This document shows positions 6,709 through 14,435 of a stretch of 15,140 bases of DNA, one piece after another. The stretch is taken from assembly GCA_041623895.1 (NCBI GenBank), contig JBFJVZ010000165.1, positions 1 to 15,140 on the forward strand, given 5' to 3'. The translations under genes were made by a program, and so were the position numbers. How positions within the stretch are numbered: the first letter of the stretch is position 1; every line of letters starts with the position of its first letter. Origin of the DNA: JBFJVZ01 sp041623895 (GTDB lineage Bacteria > Planctomycetota > Planctomycetia > Pirellulales > Pirellulaceae). The notes under the pieces were generated by a model. That model saw only the letters and a list, made by a program, of their open reading frames with translations, made no database searches and was not told where the DNA came from.

Positions 6709-6831
6709 CAGCTCCGCCTCTTTCGCCAAGGATTGACAGCTTCGCTGCTGCAAATCGTGCTCGGTCTTTCGGGCTGGAGGGCGGATTGGCGGATCTTTCG
6801 GCGGCGGTTGGTGCGGGAATCATTGCCAAAG

Positions 6832-7302
6832 TCAATCAAATTCGGGTATCTGAATATCAAGCTGGTCCGATTCGTCGCTGCGGCGCCATGAATCCGCTGG
6901 AATCACCACCCGGCAGATTTCTGTGCCAAGTTCGTGGTAAGAAGGCACCATGGAGAGGACCAGATCACGTGCCCGCAGTGCGTGCTCCAGACCGTCCACC
7001 CGCACAACCAGCGCACGAAGTACACGGGCTGCTTCGGTGATATTTCGTTGCCGATGAATTTCATCGTCGACAGCGAGCGGCATGGCGGCGAAAAAGTGAT
7101 CGATATCATTCGGCCAGGCCGAGAACACGACGCCGTACTCGAAGATCATCCGTCCCGATAAGATAGATTCGGCCGTCTCAGCATGCTCCTCAGCGTAGCG
7201 TCGGCCGCTGAGGGGTCGACGTAACGCTCGCGCGATTCGTTGCCAGATCCCAAGTTCTTCCGAGGGGACCGGAGCGGGAGGTTGGTAAGGATTCGGCAGC
7301 AT
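6832..7302 (-). CDS. Hypothetical protein, 156 aa, NPYQPP N-terminus
   Basis: Begins MLPNPYQPPAPVPSEELGIW. An Asn-Pro-Tyr, Pro-rich start of this kind is common in small planctomycete proteins, as I recall. Residues 20-60 are basic and then helical (IARALRRPLSGRRYAEEHAE), and residues 90-120 form another charged helix (ARVLRALVVRVDGLEHALRARDLVLS). The tail is acidic (SDESDQLDIQIPEFD). I see no signal peptide, no strong membrane segment and no metal-binding pattern. The ATG overlaps the transporter stop by one base (TGATG), which strongly supports the start and implies coupled translation. It may assist or regulate the transporter, but nothing in the residues says how. No family is recognised. 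Confidence 0.7.
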   Translation of the reverse strand: MLPNPYQPPAPVPSEELGIWQRIARALRRPLSGRRYAEEHAETAESILSGRMIFEYGVVFSAWPNDIDHFFAAMPLAVDDEIHRQRNITEAARVLRALVVRVDGLEHALRARDLVLSMVPSYHELGTEICRVVIPADSWRRSDESDQLDIQIPEFD

Positions 7303-7829
7303 CAGTCTTGGTGTGGCGGAGCGGGATGGTGGATCGAAGATTGCCTGGCCGCAAGCTGTTCACAGTGTTTTGCGTAAACAATCACCATCACACCGGCGAC
7401 CAACAGGGCCCCGCCCAGCAGCCGCAATGGTGATGCGACCGCCTTGGGATTCCCCAGCAGTCCAAAGTGGTCAAGCACAATTGCTGCCAGCGTCTGCCCC
7501 GTCATGACGGCGGCGAACCAGGGTAGGGATCCAACCCTGGGGACCAAGATCAGCGAAGTGGTTACCAACACCACGCCGATCGCTCCCCCCGTCCAAATCC
7601 ACCAGGGCAATTGCCTGATCGGCGTTGTCAATTGCGGTGGAAAAACCCCGGAAAGGGTGGTCAAGATCAACAAGATCCCGGTGCCGGTAGCGAACGAGAT
7701 CAGCGATGCTTGTAACGGGTGTGCGACGTTCTGGCCGAGCTGTCCGTTGATGCTGGGTTGGGCGCCCAGCAAACATCCGGCGGCCAAACCGATTGCAACC
7801 GCCAGCAAGATCAACCCGGATGGTGACAA
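7302..7829 (-). CDS. DMT-superfamily YdcZ-type (DUF606) small membrane transporter
   Basis: 175 residues. The start is TTG at 7829: the panD stop TGA lies in the same frame just two codons upstream (TGA GCC TTG), so no earlier start is possible, and GGAAGG lies ten bases ahead. Five hydrophobic segments are visible: residues about 4-24, 41-62, 76-97, 103-122 and 137-156, separated by short loops, the topology of the half-size YdcZ family of the drug/metabolite transporter superfamily. The family signature GAQPSINGQLG followed by HPLQASLISFATG is clear. Such proteins usually work as dimers in the inner membrane. The substrate is unknown. The gene is three bases from panD and overlaps the next gene, so a role tied to pantothenate or beta-alanine is conceivable but unproven. 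The His/Gln-rich tail is disordered in appearance. Confidence 0.85.
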   Translation of the reverse strand: MSPSGLILLAVAIGLAAGCLLGAQPSINGQLGQNVAHPLQASLISFATGTGILLILTTLSGVFPPQLTTPIRQLPWWIWTGGAIGVVLVTTSLILVPRVGSLPWFAAVMTGQTLAAIVLDHFGLLGNPKAVASPLRLLGGALLVAGVMVIVYAKHCEQLAARQSSIHHPAPPHQD

Positions 7830-7832
7830 GGC

Positions 7833-8243
7833 TCAGCAGCCTTCCGCCGCGCCGCGGCGTTGAGGTCCAGCGATTTCGGGGCCGGCATGGGTAATCCGGT
7901 TGGCTTCGTCGACAAAGATTAATCTCGGGCAATGATCCTGAATCTTGTCGATCGGCACATACGCGTAGCAGGCCAAGATGACTCGATCACCGGGGAAGAT
8001 TAAATGGGCCGCAGCGCCGTTGGCGCAAATGTCCGCGGAGCCCGGCAGACCGCCGATGGCATAGGTTTCCAGACGCGTCCCCCGATTAACGTTCCAGACG
8101 TGCACCGATTCGTAGGCATGAATGCCGGCAGCCTCCAGCAGCTCGGGCGGAATCGTGATGCTGCCTTCGTAGTCGACATTGGCCGCCGTGACCGTGGCGC
8201 GGTGGATCTTGGCAGCCAACATTTTTCGAAAAGCGTTATTCAT
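7833..8243 (-). CDS. panD: Aspartate 1-decarboxylase PanD (pyruvoyl enzyme)
   Basis: 136 residues from the ATG at 8243; a GTG immediately before it at 8246 could add one residue. PanD converts L-aspartate to beta-alanine for pantothenate and coenzyme A synthesis in the cytoplasm. The proenzyme cleaves itself at a Gly-Ser bond to create the pyruvoyl cofactor. Here the site is VDYEGSITIP, cleavage between G27 and S28. The N-terminal KIHRATVTAANVDYEGS block, the R-L-E-T-Y-A-I segment that supplies the substrate-binding Arg and Tyr, and NGAAAHLIFPGDRVILACYAY are all intact. The length suits the family (about 115-140), with a slightly long Gly/Arg tail. There are no panB or panC genes nearby; it sits between a receiver-like gene (26 bases) and the YdcZ-type transporter gene (three bases). 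Supply of beta-alanine and CoA would serve the acyl cluster downstream, which is suggestive only. Confidence 0.96.
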   Translation of the reverse strand: MNNAFRKMLAAKIHRATVTAANVDYEGSITIPPELLEAAGIHAYESVHVWNVNRGTRLETYAIGGLPGSADICANGAAAHLIFPGDRVILACYAYVPIDKIQDHCPRLIFVDEANRITHAGPEIAGPQRRGAAEGC

Positions 8244-8269
8244 CACACTCTTGGGGAACGACCGTCGTG

Positions 8270-8644
8270 TTATTCAGCCAGGAAAGGTTTCAACAGTTCA
8301 TGGGTGGCAGCGTCATCGAGCGCCAATTTTCCAAAGCCCGGTTCGCAGCCGGCTTTGACCGCCGATTGCTGATACTCTTGGTGATTGGTGACCAGCATCA
8401 CCGGCACATCACCGACATCCGGGTCGGTTTTGATCTGTTTGACGACATCCAGGCCGTCGCTGTAATCGCGATCGAGTTTTCGATTGACGGTGACCAGGTC
8501 AACCGCTTGTTCTCTGAGTAATTTCAAAGTGTCTTCGGCGCCGTGCGTCTGCAGGACGGTGGCGCCAAACTGCGAAGCAGCCATGTGACGAATGGCGTTA
8601 AAGTCGGGACCGCAATTACCGCAGTCGACCAATACTTTGGGCAT
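8270..8644 (-). CDS. Receiver-like domain protein without the phospho-acceptor Asp
   Basis: 124 residues from the ATG at 8644; the longer frame back to a TTG at 8746 is Arg/Pro-rich and lacks family character. It is a stand-alone CheY-type fold. Strand 1 is PKVLVDCGN with one acidic-pocket residue, D7. Strand 3 is DLVTVNRKLD, where N54 stands at the usual phosphorylated Asp. Strand 4 gives MLVTNHQ with the conserved Thr at T86, and strand 5 ends in FGK with the conserved Lys at K106. An Asn at the acceptor position means no normal phosphorylation, so it is likely a pseudo-receiver that signals through binding. C8 and C11 form a C-x-x-C beside the pocket. There is no output domain. It follows the propeller lipoprotein gene by 108 bases and precedes panD by 26. 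The fold call is fair; the role is unknown. Confidence 0.75.
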   Translation of the reverse strand: MPKVLVDCGNCGPDFNAIRHMAASQFGATVLQTHGAEDTLKLLREQAVDLVTVNRKLDRDYSDGLDVVKQIKTDPDVGDVPVMLVTNHQEYQQSAVKAGCEPGFGKLALDDAATHELLKPFLAE

Positions 8645-8752
8645 GGATTTCGCATCACTTGGGAAACAGGGCAGCGGAGATCCGCAGACCTCCGCTGGTC
8701 GCCGCCGAGTCGGAACTCTTCCGAGTCCCGTTACAAGAATACGCAAGACCCC

Positions 8753-10966
8753 CTATTTTTCCAAGCCGATTGCGAACAGCTTATCCTTTGTGCTGATAAA
8801 GATCGTGTCGTTGGCCGCGACTGGTGTGCTGTAGACACTGCTGCCCATTTGGATCTCGTCAATTGGTTCGCTGTTCTTGGCACCGATTTCAAAGATCGCC
8901 ACGTCACCGTCCTCATCACCGATGAAGACGTGGCCATCTGCGATCAACGGACTACCCCAGCTTTGAGCCAGCATGTCGTAGGTGAAGTGGACGATGGGCT
9001 TTCCGTCGCCGCTTCCTTTTGCATCCAGGCAGTGAACCAGTCCTGAAAAGTCAGCGATGTACAACAAATTGTCCTTGATCGCGACGGTGCCGCAGCTGCG
9101 ATGCATTTCTTCCTCGAAGTCGATTTTGCCGTCTCCGTTGCGGTCGGCGGGCTGGTAATGCCAGACGACAGCCGAGTTAGGATTGTCGACAGCGACTTCG
9201 CCGTTCTTTTCTTCGACGGCCTGAATTCTCTTGTGGGGAATCGGTGTTCGTTTTCCTTCCTGGACTTTCATCGCCAGTTCGGCCGAGGTATCACCGCGTT
9301 TGGTTGGATCGATGCACCACAAATGGCCTCCGCCTTCACCGTGTTCGGGATCTTGTCCGACAGCGATGTACACCAGGCCGTCATAGATGACCGGTGTGGC
9401 GATGATGTTGTTCCGCGTGCCTTCGCCGCCCAGCACCCACTTGGAGGTTTTCGGATTGCAGTCGAATTTCCACAACATCTCGCCTTTGCCCGAGCTGCCC
9501 TTATCGGCTTTGAAGCTGTACAAGATCCCGTCGCCACCGGCAAACAGCACCTGGGGCACGCCGCCAAGTTCAGCCACCGCGGGGCTGGACCATTGACCGT
9601 GCAAGATGTTGGTGCCGGGAGAATTATCGGTCCAGTAAACCTCACCGCTGTTCTTGTCCATGCAAAAGAACGATGGAGCAGCGGGCGCGGGCAAGTTGAT
9701 GTGTGACTCGTCCAATCCGTTGCTGGTGTTGACGAACAGCAGATCGCCGTAGCTGGTGACGCTACACGAGCACATGTTGTGTTGGCTGGTGCCCAGTTCC
9801 TCCATCATGTTGAAGACCCAGATCACGTCGGCCTCACGTTTATCAGCGGCACCGAGAGTCTTGAAAAAGGTGATGCGTGGTCCGATCTGCTTGATCGTCA
9901 GTTCGCGATCGACACCGCCAAAGGTGCCGGTTGCCGTCCACGCTTTTCCTTCGGCGACGGTTGTGATCTTGGCGTCCCCATCCAATGCTTCGCCGGCATT
10001 GCTGAGCATCTCTCTGGCCGCGTCGGTCAGCTTGCCGTCACCGAGTGCTGACAGCAATTCGGCATGGATCTCGGCCGTCTCTTCGGTTTTCATGATGTTG
10101 CCGACGGGAACGACATCGTTCTTCAACGGACCGTCGTCTTCGTCATCGTGAAAGCCGTTGGTGTCCAAACAACGGACTTCTCCTCGGCTGGTCACAAACC
10201 ACAATCGTTCGCCTTCGACCAACGGAGCACAGCAGATGCCCTGCAGCGGCCAGTCATGAACGCGGCCTGTGATCAGTTTTTCACTGCTGTGCTGCCAGAG
10301 GAACTCACCGTTCTTTTCATCAAAGGCCAGCAAACATCCCAAATCGACTTTGCTGGGATAGCGTTTCAGGTGGCCGGCTCCATTGTTGGTGCCGACAAAC
10401 ACGCGACCATCAGCGATCACGGGGTTGCCGTAGGTCTGACTGCCCAGCGACGCCCACCAGCGGATGTTCCGCGCTTTGCTATTATCCCACTCTCCCGTGC
10501 GACGATCAAATTTGCCGATGTTCCACTCGATCGGCAGGTTCTTGACGTTGGGGGCGTTATTCTTCAGCCGTGTTCCGCCCCACTGCGGCCAATCGCCACC
10601 GGCGGAGAGGACTTGATCCGGCTTCGCGAATTCGTTGACCGAAACCAAAGTCGACGCGGCGGGTAGGGCCGATTCCGCGGCAACCGTCACTTCCGAAACA
10701 ACCTCCACCGGTGTTTCCAAGGCCGCTGCGGCCGAGCCGGTCACATTGCTTGGGGCCGCCGCTTCGCTCGCGTCCAGGTCGCTACTTTCGGCGGGCAGGT
10801 CGCTGGCCTCAGCGGTCACGTTGTTGACCGGCGTCGTGTCGATATCGATGTTGACAGTCGCTGGCGGCCGACATCCGCTGGAAAGTGTTGTGAACAGGAT
10901 GCCAAGTAAGGTGCCGGTACCCATGGCGGACCAGGCTGACAAATGTTGTTTTCGCATGAGAATCAT
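8753..10966 (-). CDS. PQQ-like beta-propeller lipoprotein with an EF-hand loop
   Basis: 737 residues from the ATG at 10966; a second ATG at 10957 is an equal candidate, and neither has a clear ribosome site. A hydrophobic signal (GTLLGILFTTLSSGC) ends at Cys32, a near-lipobox (Ser rather than Leu at -3), so it is probably anchored as a lipoprotein. Residues about 33-118 are an Ala/Ser/Glu/Val-rich linker. From WPQWGGTR onward the chain is a PQQ_2-type propeller with repeated blades such as DGRVFVGTNNG, LLAFDEKNGEFLWQ, FFCMDKNSGEVYWTD, DGLVYIAVGQ and GLVHCLDAKGSG. Residues 608-619, DRNGDGKIDFEE, are a canonical EF-hand calcium loop inside a blade. Such proteins are hugely expanded in planctomycetes; the fold does not prove PQQ binding or dehydrogenase activity. 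It lies 52 bases after the second propeller gene, probably in one transcript. Confidence 0.88.
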   Translation of the reverse strand: MILMRKQHLSAWSAMGTGTLLGILFTTLSSGCRPPATVNIDIDTTPVNNVTAEASDLPAESSDLDASEAAAPSNVTGSAAAALETPVEVVSEVTVAAESALPAASTLVSVNEFAKPDQVLSAGGDWPQWGGTRLKNNAPNVKNLPIEWNIGKFDRRTGEWDNSKARNIRWWASLGSQTYGNPVIADGRVFVGTNNGAGHLKRYPSKVDLGCLLAFDEKNGEFLWQHSSEKLITGRVHDWPLQGICCAPLVEGERLWFVTSRGEVRCLDTNGFHDDEDDGPLKNDVVPVGNIMKTEETAEIHAELLSALGDGKLTDAAREMLSNAGEALDGDAKITTVAEGKAWTATGTFGGVDRELTIKQIGPRITFFKTLGAADKREADVIWVFNMMEELGTSQHNMCSCSVTSYGDLLFVNTSNGLDESHINLPAPAAPSFFCMDKNSGEVYWTDNSPGTNILHGQWSSPAVAELGGVPQVLFAGGDGILYSFKADKGSSGKGEMLWKFDCNPKTSKWVLGGEGTRNNIIATPVIYDGLVYIAVGQDPEHGEGGGHLWCIDPTKRGDTSAELAMKVQEGKRTPIPHKRIQAVEEKNGEVAVDNPNSAVVWHYQPADRNGDGKIDFEEEMHRSCGTVAIKDNLLYIADFSGLVHCLDAKGSGDGKPIVHFTYDMLAQSWGSPLIADGHVFIGDEDGDVAIFEIGAKNSEPIDEIQMGSSVYSTPVAANDTIFISTKDKLFAIGLEK

Positions 10967-11018
10967 TTGCGTGAGTTAGGTTTGGGATTTTGAAGTTGAA
11001 GGTTCGGCAAGCAAACGG

Positions 11019-13247
11019 TCAAGGATCGTTGGCCGTGACTTCGACATTGTCCAAGTACAATTCGGCAACTTTGGCGTTGCCGTACAGACCGGGACTTGCG
11101 TTTAAATTCGGAGACTCGTCACGCGCTGTGACGGTCCATTTTTTGGGTTCATCTTCGTCTCGAGGCCAGACTTTGCCGCTCAGAACAGCGACGGCATCTT
11201 TTCCTGTGCCTTCGATTTCAGCGCGGAATTTCATCCGGTACCAGGTGTCCTCTTTCCAGGGAAAGCTAACGGTGGAGGCCATTCGCAGTTGTGCGGACCA
11301 GGTTCGGATCTGCAATTGTTGGCTTTCGCCCATCAGATCCAAAACGTATCCGTGAGCCGTCAAGCCAATGTCGGGAAGCTGATCACTCATCCGTGCGCCA
11401 CGAACATCAGCGCTGATCGTGTAGTTAGACAGATCGCTGTGTCCCATCCACGCGCGGCTGCGAGCGCCCTTGGGAATGGTGGTGATTTTGGTCAGCGCTG
11501 GGGAGCCATCGATTTCACGAATCACATGTCGATAGCGGGCACCCACCCAAGAAACGGGCGGATCATCCAAATCATCAAAGGTGAATTTCCAGGGCAGCGC
11601 CGGGACAATTCGAACGCGTACCGTACCGGTTGCCCCGCCCACCTTTGCCGTAATCGTGGCCGCGGTGTGGGCGGCGTCTGTGGATGCGGTGAATGTCGAT
11701 CCATCCACGCTGCCCGGGCCGTCGACTTCGTAACTGACTTGGCCGGGGTCATCCAGTCGCTGACCGAGCGCGTTGAAGACATGGGTGGTCAAATTCAGCT
11801 TTTCTCCGGGGTGCAACAGAGCCTCGGCCGGAATCGTTTGCACTTGAGCGACCGCCGTGTTCTGACTGACCGGCGTTTCATCGCCGAAGGCATCGGCCAT
11901 CGAAACGGCTACCTGTTTCGCTTCAGCACTGCCAACGCAGTACAGCGCTGTCGTACTGGGAAAGTACAGCCGCCCAGCGGCCAGGATTGGTGAGCCGGCG
12001 AAGCCTGTGTCCCGCACCCGGCCTTTGCTGAGCACCTCGAAGCCGTCCTCAGTCGGCTCGACGATAGCCCAGCGTCCGTTTTCGGTCAGTACATAAATCT
12101 TGTGGTCGGCATGCAAAAGTGCCGCTCGCTGTCGGCTGCCGACAAAGGCCTTTTGTTCGACCAGCGGCTCTCCGCTGTCGGCATCGAAGACCCACATCTT
12201 GCAGCGGTCATCAACCAGATACAAGCGATTGTCGATCAACACCGGCTCGCTGTACCCGGCCACGACTTCCAACTGCTTCCACAACTCTTCGACTTTGGTG
12301 TCGTCCCCGCTTCCGCTAACCTTCAAACCGACAACCGTTCCCATCACGTTGTTGAAATCGCCAATGTTTTCTTCACTTTGACTGGCAAACACGCGATTAC
12401 CCACGACCAGCGGGCTGGCAAAGATTCCCCGCCGGGAAAGTGGGTATCGCCAAAGTTGCTTGCCGGTTCGCGGCTGGAATCCCCAAATCGCGCCGTCGCC
12501 AGTGCCCATGATCAGTTGTCGTTGACCATCGATTGTGACGATGCTGGGAGCGGAATAGGTCGTGTCAAAAGGCAAATCTTTGGTGCCGCTGAACCAAACC
12601 ACCTGGCCGGTCCGTTTATTCAGCCCCAACAAGCGATGGTTGGGTTTGGCCGCATTTCCCCAGTTGATGATGATCCCGCTGATGATCACCAGATCTTCGT
12701 GAACAACCGGAAAGTTGGTTCGGCCTCCATAGGTACTGAGCATGCCGAATTGCTCGTGCAGCGGAATCTGCCAAACCAACTCGCCCGATTCGCCGTTGAT
12801 GCACATGAAGATGTCACAGGAGCCGAGGACGTACACGTTGCCGGTCTCCGGATCACCCACCGGACTGCTCCAGCCGACGCGTTCCGCGGGTACGTCCGAG
12901 AGCCACACGTTGTAGCGATGCTGCCAAAGCGTCTCGCCCGTCTTGGCGTCCAAACAGACCAGACGTTCGCCTTCCCGCGGCGTGCCTGCTTCCGCCCGCT
13001 GGATAGTGTACAAGCGACCGTTCATGACGATCGGCGTACACGGTCCACCGATGTCTTCCCGCTTCCAGAGCAGATTGCTGCCCTCACCACCCTCGGGGTC
13101 CCAAGACTCCGGCAGTCCGCTCGCTTCGGCGGTTCCATCAAAGCTGGGACCTCGCCAATAGGGCCAATCAGCGGCCTGGGTCAGCGAGCTGAGGCCTGCC
13201 ACGCAAAGGGCACTTAAGCACAGGGAGTGGGTCAAAAGATATCGCAT
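11019..13247 (-). CDS. Exported PQQ-like beta-propeller protein with Ig-like and C-terminal beta-sandwich regions
   Basis: 742 residues, ATG at 13247 with GAG about nine bases ahead. The signal peptide is clear: a short basic start, a hydrophobic core and a cleavage site SLTQA/ADWPYWRGP near residue 25. Residues 28 to about 430 form a propeller with typical blade ends: LVCLDAKTGETLWQH, FMCINGESGELVWQ, LLGLNKRTGQVVWF, IWGFQPRTGKQLWRY and MWVFDADSGEP. Residues about 465-550 (IPAEALLHPGEKLNLTTHVF and AATITAKVGGATGTVRVRIVP) resemble a bacterial Ig-like domain. The last 190 residues (SNYTISADVRG, DTWYRMKFRAEIEG, VAELYLDNVEVT) look like a concanavalin/LamG-style sandwich. Together this suggests an exported surface or periplasmic protein that binds a polymer. 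It is followed by the propeller lipoprotein gene and is probably co-transcribed with it. No catalytic residue is recognised. Confidence 0.88.
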   Translation of the reverse strand: MRYLLTHSLCLSALCVAGLSSLTQAADWPYWRGPSFDGTAEASGLPESWDPEGGEGSNLLWKREDIGGPCTPIVMNGRLYTIQRAEAGTPREGERLVCLDAKTGETLWQHRYNVWLSDVPAERVGWSSPVGDPETGNVYVLGSCDIFMCINGESGELVWQIPLHEQFGMLSTYGGRTNFPVVHEDLVIISGIIINWGNAAKPNHRLLGLNKRTGQVVWFSGTKDLPFDTTYSAPSIVTIDGQRQLIMGTGDGAIWGFQPRTGKQLWRYPLSRRGIFASPLVVGNRVFASQSEENIGDFNNVMGTVVGLKVSGSGDDTKVEELWKQLEVVAGYSEPVLIDNRLYLVDDRCKMWVFDADSGEPLVEQKAFVGSRQRAALLHADHKIYVLTENGRWAIVEPTEDGFEVLSKGRVRDTGFAGSPILAAGRLYFPSTTALYCVGSAEAKQVAVSMADAFGDETPVSQNTAVAQVQTIPAEALLHPGEKLNLTTHVFNALGQRLDDPGQVSYEVDGPGSVDGSTFTASTDAAHTAATITAKVGGATGTVRVRIVPALPWKFTFDDLDDPPVSWVGARYRHVIREIDGSPALTKITTIPKGARSRAWMGHSDLSNYTISADVRGARMSDQLPDIGLTAHGYVLDLMGESQQLQIRTWSAQLRMASTVSFPWKEDTWYRMKFRAEIEGTGKDAVAVLSGKVWPRDEDEPKKWTVTARDESPNLNASPGLYGNAKVAELYLDNVEVTANDP

Positions 13248-13362
13248 CGGTAAATCTCGTCAGTCGTAATGGTCCTGATGATGTATTAACGCGGGTCCAT
13301 GACAAGCTGTTTCGTTAAGCTCCGGGCAAATCGCTGCAAATTCGCCGCCCCGCGACATATTG

Positions 13363-13728
13363 TCAGTCAAAGTGCTCGTCAGTAGGGTCGAAATTCGGAG
13401 TGCAGATGATCAAAACGCGCATCCGGCCGATCGCGCGATGCCTGACTCCCGGTGGGATCAAAATGGACATTTGAGGACGAACCGCATGCTGCTGGCCGTC
13501 CAACTCGATCGCAGCATCAGCAGAGCACTCCAGGATTACGTAAACCTCCGTATGGTGACGGTGATAATGAACCTGGGCGTCTTGGCTGATGTCGGTCAGA
13601 TGCACAGTACCAGGAAATTCTTCCCGATCCGCAAAGGCTCGCCTGGCTGTTCCGCACGGGCAAGCCACGGCAGGCAACTGGGTCAAATCGACGATTTCAG
13701 GTTGGGTCGTTGTTCTCTGAACCATCAT
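13363..13728 (-). CDS. Small single-domain cupin
   Basis: 121 residues from the first of two adjacent ATG codons (13728 and 13725); the true start may be either. With numbering from the second, cupin motif 1 is VHYHRHHTEVYVILE: H53, H55 and E60 as metal ligands in H-x-H-x4-E. Motif 2 is IPPGVRHRAIG with H96. A metal-binding cupin is therefore well supported. A conserved-looking CPCGTARRAF (C22, C24) precedes the barrel. The reaction or ligand is unknown; small cupins include sugar isomerases, dioxygenases and storage or regulatory folds. There is no signal peptide. It ends 115 bases before the exported propeller gene on the same strand, so shared transcription is possible but not required. 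Confidence 0.85.
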   Translation of the reverse strand: MMVQRTTTQPEIVDLTQLPAVACPCGTARRAFADREEFPGTVHLTDISQDAQVHYHRHHTEVYVILECSADAAIELDGQQHAVRPQMSILIPPGVRHRAIGRMRVLIICTPNFDPTDEHFD

Positions 13729-14208
13729 ACGGTAGCGATCAAACTGGGGTGGCCCATGGGGGGGTCAGTCGGTCGGGCCCTCACTCAGTCCAGGGTTGCT
13801 TTGGGTAGACGGCTCTCGCCGTTGGGGGAAGGTGGATTTGAGCTGCCGAAACGGTGACGTTCCGGAACGATCCCGCCAATCGCTAGCAAATAGCGTCGTT
13901 TGGATCAATTTGTGAACGGCTATGCAGTTTATACCGATCAACCCTGATGTGCCACGCGCGCATTCCGGTGAACGTGTTCGCTCGGTAAATACGGGCGATC
14001 CGGTGCAAACCGTAAATCCTAACAAGCGACCGAAAATGCCGTGGAACACTGATTGAATCCAATAGCAGGGCCGATAGCTCTACTGATTCACTTTGTGGAA
14101 CCCCGTGGCTCGTGGCCGCGGAGCCCCAAGTGTATGACCCAAAGGTCCTGACACTGGAAGTTAGGGTCTTGTCAGTGGTTTTGAAAATCGAAGTCGTAGA
14201 AACCGATC

Positions 14209-14232
14209 GCCGACCCGTTCCCTTGGGTCGGC
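14209..14232. repeat. 8-bp perfect inverted repeat with a competing second hairpin
   Basis: GCCGACCC (14209-14216) pairs with GGGTCGGC (14225-14232) across an eight-base loop. A second pairing, CCGTTCCC (14215-14222) with GGGAAACGG (14235-14243, one bulged A), shares bases with the first, so only one can form. It lies about 200 bases ahead of the Cys-rich gene. It may be a leader structure or part of an intergenic repeat family; no Rho-independent T-run follows. Confidence 0.4.
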
Positions 14233-14311
14233 ACGGGAAACGGCGGTCTGAGCGAAGTCGGCGGGCTGGGTGTCCCGCACCCGACCCGTTTGTGTCCGTC
14301 GCTCAACAGGT

Positions 14312-14419
14312 GTGATCGCCGGCAACTTCGTCCAGCGACTGCACCTGGAGAACCCCGATATCGGTCTCACGGCGTTGATGATCGGCTCACTGCAAAAAAC
14401 GATCCGCGTAATTGAGTAA
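14312..14419 (+). pseudogene. Coding-like fragment, possible 3' remnant of a gene or a 35-aa short ORF
   Basis: The frame ending at TAA 14417-14419 is open back to TGA 14249-14251. From GTG 14312 it reads as 35 residues, with IAGNFVQRLHLENPDIGL and then TALMIGSLQKTIRVIE. Codon choice is strongly gene-like: 27 of 35 codons end in G or C, with ATC, CTG, AAC, GTC and GAG preferred as in the real genes nearby. There is no ATG and no good ribosome site, so it may be the tail of a decayed gene, or a short leader frame 16 bases ahead of the Cys-rich gene. No family is recognised. The alternative is chance in GC-rich DNA. Confidence 0.3.
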
Positions 14420-14435
14420 GGGAGACGTGGCTCTA

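Larger units (their letters stand above)
13729..14435. other. 707-base region without a convincing complete gene
   Basis: This separates the cupin gene (minus) from the Cys-rich gene (plus) and must hold promoters for both. The open frames here (for example 14049-13765 minus with a GTG start, 14112-14315 plus, 14370-14161 minus) have Arg/Pro/Ser-rich products with no recognisable motif and no ribosome site. Two structures stand out: a hairpin at 14209-14232 and a short coding-like stretch ending at 14419, listed separately. I saw no tRNA, insertion-sequence ends or CRISPR repeats. Confidence 0.5.

Noticed and set aside
6106..6753. Longer dehydratase start at TTG 6753
   Set aside because: The extra 53 residues have no family resemblance, and the ATG at 6594 matches the normal FabZ N-terminus.
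12102..13217. 371-codon open frame on the plus strand
   Set aside because: It is antisense to the exported propeller gene, whose signal peptide and blades are clear. It has no ribosome site and no recognisable domain.
13282..13306. TTGTCA and TAATAC on the minus strand as a promoter for the exported propeller gene
   Set aside because: Only 11 bases separate the hexamers, too short for a sigma-70 promoter, and no better pair was seen.
13765..14049. 94-codon minus-strand frame upstream of the cupin
   Set aside because: It has a GTG start, no ribosome site, an irregular composition and no motif, so it is treated as non-coding.
14161..14370. 69-codon minus-strand frame with an Arg/Thr-rich product
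   Set aside because: It resembles the kind of spurious product made by intergenic repeats. It has a GTG start and overlaps a better coding signal on the other strand.
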